Shown here: piece after piece, positions 13,775 to 14,842 of the stretch
Layout: each line of letters opens with the position of its first letter
How positions within the stretch are numbered: the first letter of the stretch is position 1
Assembly: GCA_020430675.1 (NCBI GenBank)
Contig: JAGQJJ010000025.1
Coordinates: 1-14,842, forward strand
Length of the DNA: 14,842 bases
From: Myxococcales bacterium
Lineage (GTDB): Bacteria; Myxococcota; Bradymonadia; UBA7976; UBA1532
Direction: 5' to 3'
Program-made: the position numbers and the translations under genes
Notes under the pieces: model-generated
Database searches by the model: none
The model's input: the letters and a program-made list of their open reading frames with translations, nothing else
Told to the model about the DNA's origin: nothing

Positions 13775-13798
13775 GCCGATGCCATCGATGCCATCGGC
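13775..13798. promoter_or_regulatory. 24-base near-perfect palindrome, candidate operator of the sulfatase gene
   Basis: In the 182-base gap between the divergent sulfatase and endonuclease V genes, 11 of 12 base pairs of this inverted repeat match; the only mismatch is C/C at 13782/13791. It also reads as two direct copies of GATGCCATC (13778-13786 and 13787-13795). It lies about 23 bases upstream of the sulfatase ATG, so it would be in the leader or near the transcript start. The rest of the gap has a T-run near 13865-13870 and the GAGGAG site of the next gene. I see no clear sigma70 promoter there. Confidence 0.4.
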
Positions 13799-13933
13799 GG
13801 GGGTGATTGCGTTTCGTGATTGGCCTTAACCGGGCAGGCGGGCGCGGGTTGCGGGGCGGGGTGCGTTTTTTCTGCGCGGACGGATCGCCCTCCTGGTTTT
13901 GTAGTCTTCTGCGCACTGCCGCGAGGAGCGCCG

Positions 13934-14605
13934 ATGTTGATGCCCCACCCCTGGAATCTGAGCGTGCCCGAGGCGACCGCGTTGCAGCGGGCGCTGGCCG
14001 CGCAAGTCGTCGAAGCGCCGCTGCCGGCGCCGCCGCGCTTCGTGGCGGGCGCGGACATCTCGTTCGACAAGTACGCGCCGGTGCTGCACGCGGCGTTTGT
14101 GGTGCTCGACGCCGAGTCGGGCGAGGTGGTCGATCGCCGCGGCGTGCAGGCGCCGGTCGGCTTCCCCTACGTGCCGGGTTATCTGTCGTTCCGCGAGGTG
14201 CCGCCGCTGCTCGACGCCTGGGCCGGTTTGCGCGTGCGGCCCGACCTGATCATCTGCGACGGCCACGGGCGGGCGCATCCGCGGCGCCTCGGGCTGGCCT
14301 GCCATCTGGGGCTCTGGCTCGATCGGCCAACGCTGGGCTGCGGCAAGTCACGGCTTTGCGGCACGTTCGCCGAGCCCGGCGCCGAGCGCGGCGACTTCAG
14401 CCCACTGGTCGATCGCGACGAGGTCATTGGCCAGGTGCTGCGCACCCGGCGCGGCGTGAAGCCGGTTTTTGTGTCGGTGGGCCATCGCATCACGCTCGAC
14501 GAAGCGCGGGCGCAGGTGCTGCGGCTCTCAAAGTGGCGCCTGCCCGAGACGACCCGGCAGGCGCACGCCGAGGTCAACCGATTGCGGCGAGGCGCTCGCT
14601 CATGA
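13934..14605 (+). CDS. nfi: Endonuclease V (deoxyinosine 3' endonuclease)
   Basis: A 223-residue protein, about the size of the E. coli enzyme, which nicks DNA one base 3' of deoxyinosine in deaminated DNA. All key parts are visible: catalytic D41 in 'VAGADISF', the strand-separating wedge 'PYVP' (78-81), E88 in 'GYLSFRE', and D109 in 'IICDGHGRAHPR' with the following 'GLACHLG'. 'GCGKSRLCG' matches the conserved substrate-contact loop. GAGGAG 5 bases upstream supports the ATG at 13934; a second ATG at 13940 is possible. The gene is divergent from the sulfatase gene, and its last 32 bases overlap the convergent glycosyltransferase gene. Confidence 0.95.
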   Translation: MLMPHPWNLSVPEATALQRALAAQVVEAPLPAPPRFVAGADISFDKYAPVLHAAFVVLDAESGEVVDRRGVQAPVGFPYVPGYLSFREVPPLLDAWAGLRVRPDLIICDGHGRAHPRRLGLACHLGLWLDRPTLGCGKSRLCGTFAEPGAERGDFSPLVDRDEVIGQVLRTRRGVKPVFVSVGHRITLDEARAQVLRLSKWRLPETTRQAHAEVNRLRRGARS

Positions 14606-14842
14606 AAGCGAGCAGGCGCTGCGCGCGCGCGTCCCACGTCAGGTCTTCGGCGCGGGCGCGGGCGGCGCGGCCGAGGCGGGCGCGCAGGGCGTCGTCGGCA
14701 AACAGTCGGTCGAGCGCGGTGACGTAGACGTGGACGTCATCGGGCGCGACGCGCAGCGCGTTGACCTCGTGCTTGAGCAGCTCGGCGGTGTCGGGCGTGT
14801 CGCCGACGACCATGGCGCGGCCGGCGGCCAGGTATTGGAAGG
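14574..14842 (-). CDS. Glycosyltransferase, family-4 type, C-terminal end only
   Basis: The frame enters from the right edge and ends at 14574, giving 88 visible residues. It begins 'FQYLAAGRAMVVGDTPDTAE', the nucleotide-sugar-binding loop and E-x7-E-like region of GT-B glycosyltransferases ('FEYLAAGRPVV' type). It continues with 'VNALRVAPDDVHVYVTALDR' and the typical final helices 'DDALRARLGRAARARAEDLTW'. It would transfer a sugar from an activated donor; the acceptor is unknown. The N-terminal Rossmann domain is outside the window. It overlaps the 3' end of the convergent endonuclease V gene by 32 bases. Confidence 0.85.
   Translation of the reverse strand, partial: FQYLAAGRAMVVGDTPDTAELLKHEVNALRVAPDDVHVYVTALDRLFADDALRARLGRAARARAEDLTWDARAQRLLAFMSERLAAIG

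Noticed and set aside
13807..14727. Plus-strand open frame (306 codons) overlapping endonuclease V
   Set aside because: Arg/Ala-rich shadow in another frame; the endonuclease V frame has all catalytic residues.

Overview
The window is about 70% G+C, densely packed and almost entirely protein-coding. It looks like a myxobacterial (Myxococcota, former Deltaproteobacteria) chromosome. That inference rests on the high G+C, the cysteine-rich lipoproteins with a degenerate 'DGxxDCADPDC' motif, a haem-binding lipoprotein, and a winged-helix protein that resembles a family I recall from myxobacteria. No database search was possible. I see no tRNA, rRNA, insertion sequence or CRISPR array.

Layout. 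The left edge holds the start of an exported protein (minus strand, cut by the edge), divergent from a GNAT acetyltransferase (plus). A convergent minus-strand pair follows: a Cys-rich lipoprotein gene whose start codon overlaps the stop of an upstream winged-helix gene. From 10952 down to 3199 (minus strand) lies the centrepiece, a complete type III-B (Cmr) CRISPR effector operon in the order [38-codon leader ORF]-cmr1-cas10(cmr2)-cmr3-cmr4-cmr5-cmr6-cas6. Every junction is a 1- to 4-base stop/start overlap. The right part holds an ABA4-like (DUF4281) membrane protein and a di-haem lipoprotein (plus), a sulfatase (minus), endonuclease V (plus), and the C-terminal end of a family-4-type glycosyltransferase (minus, cut by the right edge).

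How the genes work together. Cas6 would cut pre-crRNA. Cmr4 would form the backbone and cut target RNA at 6-nt intervals. Cmr5 is the small subunit, Cmr3 holds the crRNA 5' handle with Cas10, and Cmr1 and Cmr6 cap the 3' end. Cas10 lacks an N-terminal HD nuclease but keeps a GGDD cyclase site, so defence probably depends on cyclic oligoadenylate signalling to an effector outside this window. No cas1, cas2, CARF nuclease or array is present here, so spacers must come from elsewhere in the genome.

The points most worth a second look are the conserved-looking leader ORF with its own promoter in front of cmr1, the HD-less Cas10 without a local effector, the winged-helix/lipoprotein pair directly downstream of cas6, a strongly over-represented octamer (GATGCCAT/ATGGCATC, 15 copies by hand count), and a near-perfect 24-base palindrome in front of the sulfatase gene.
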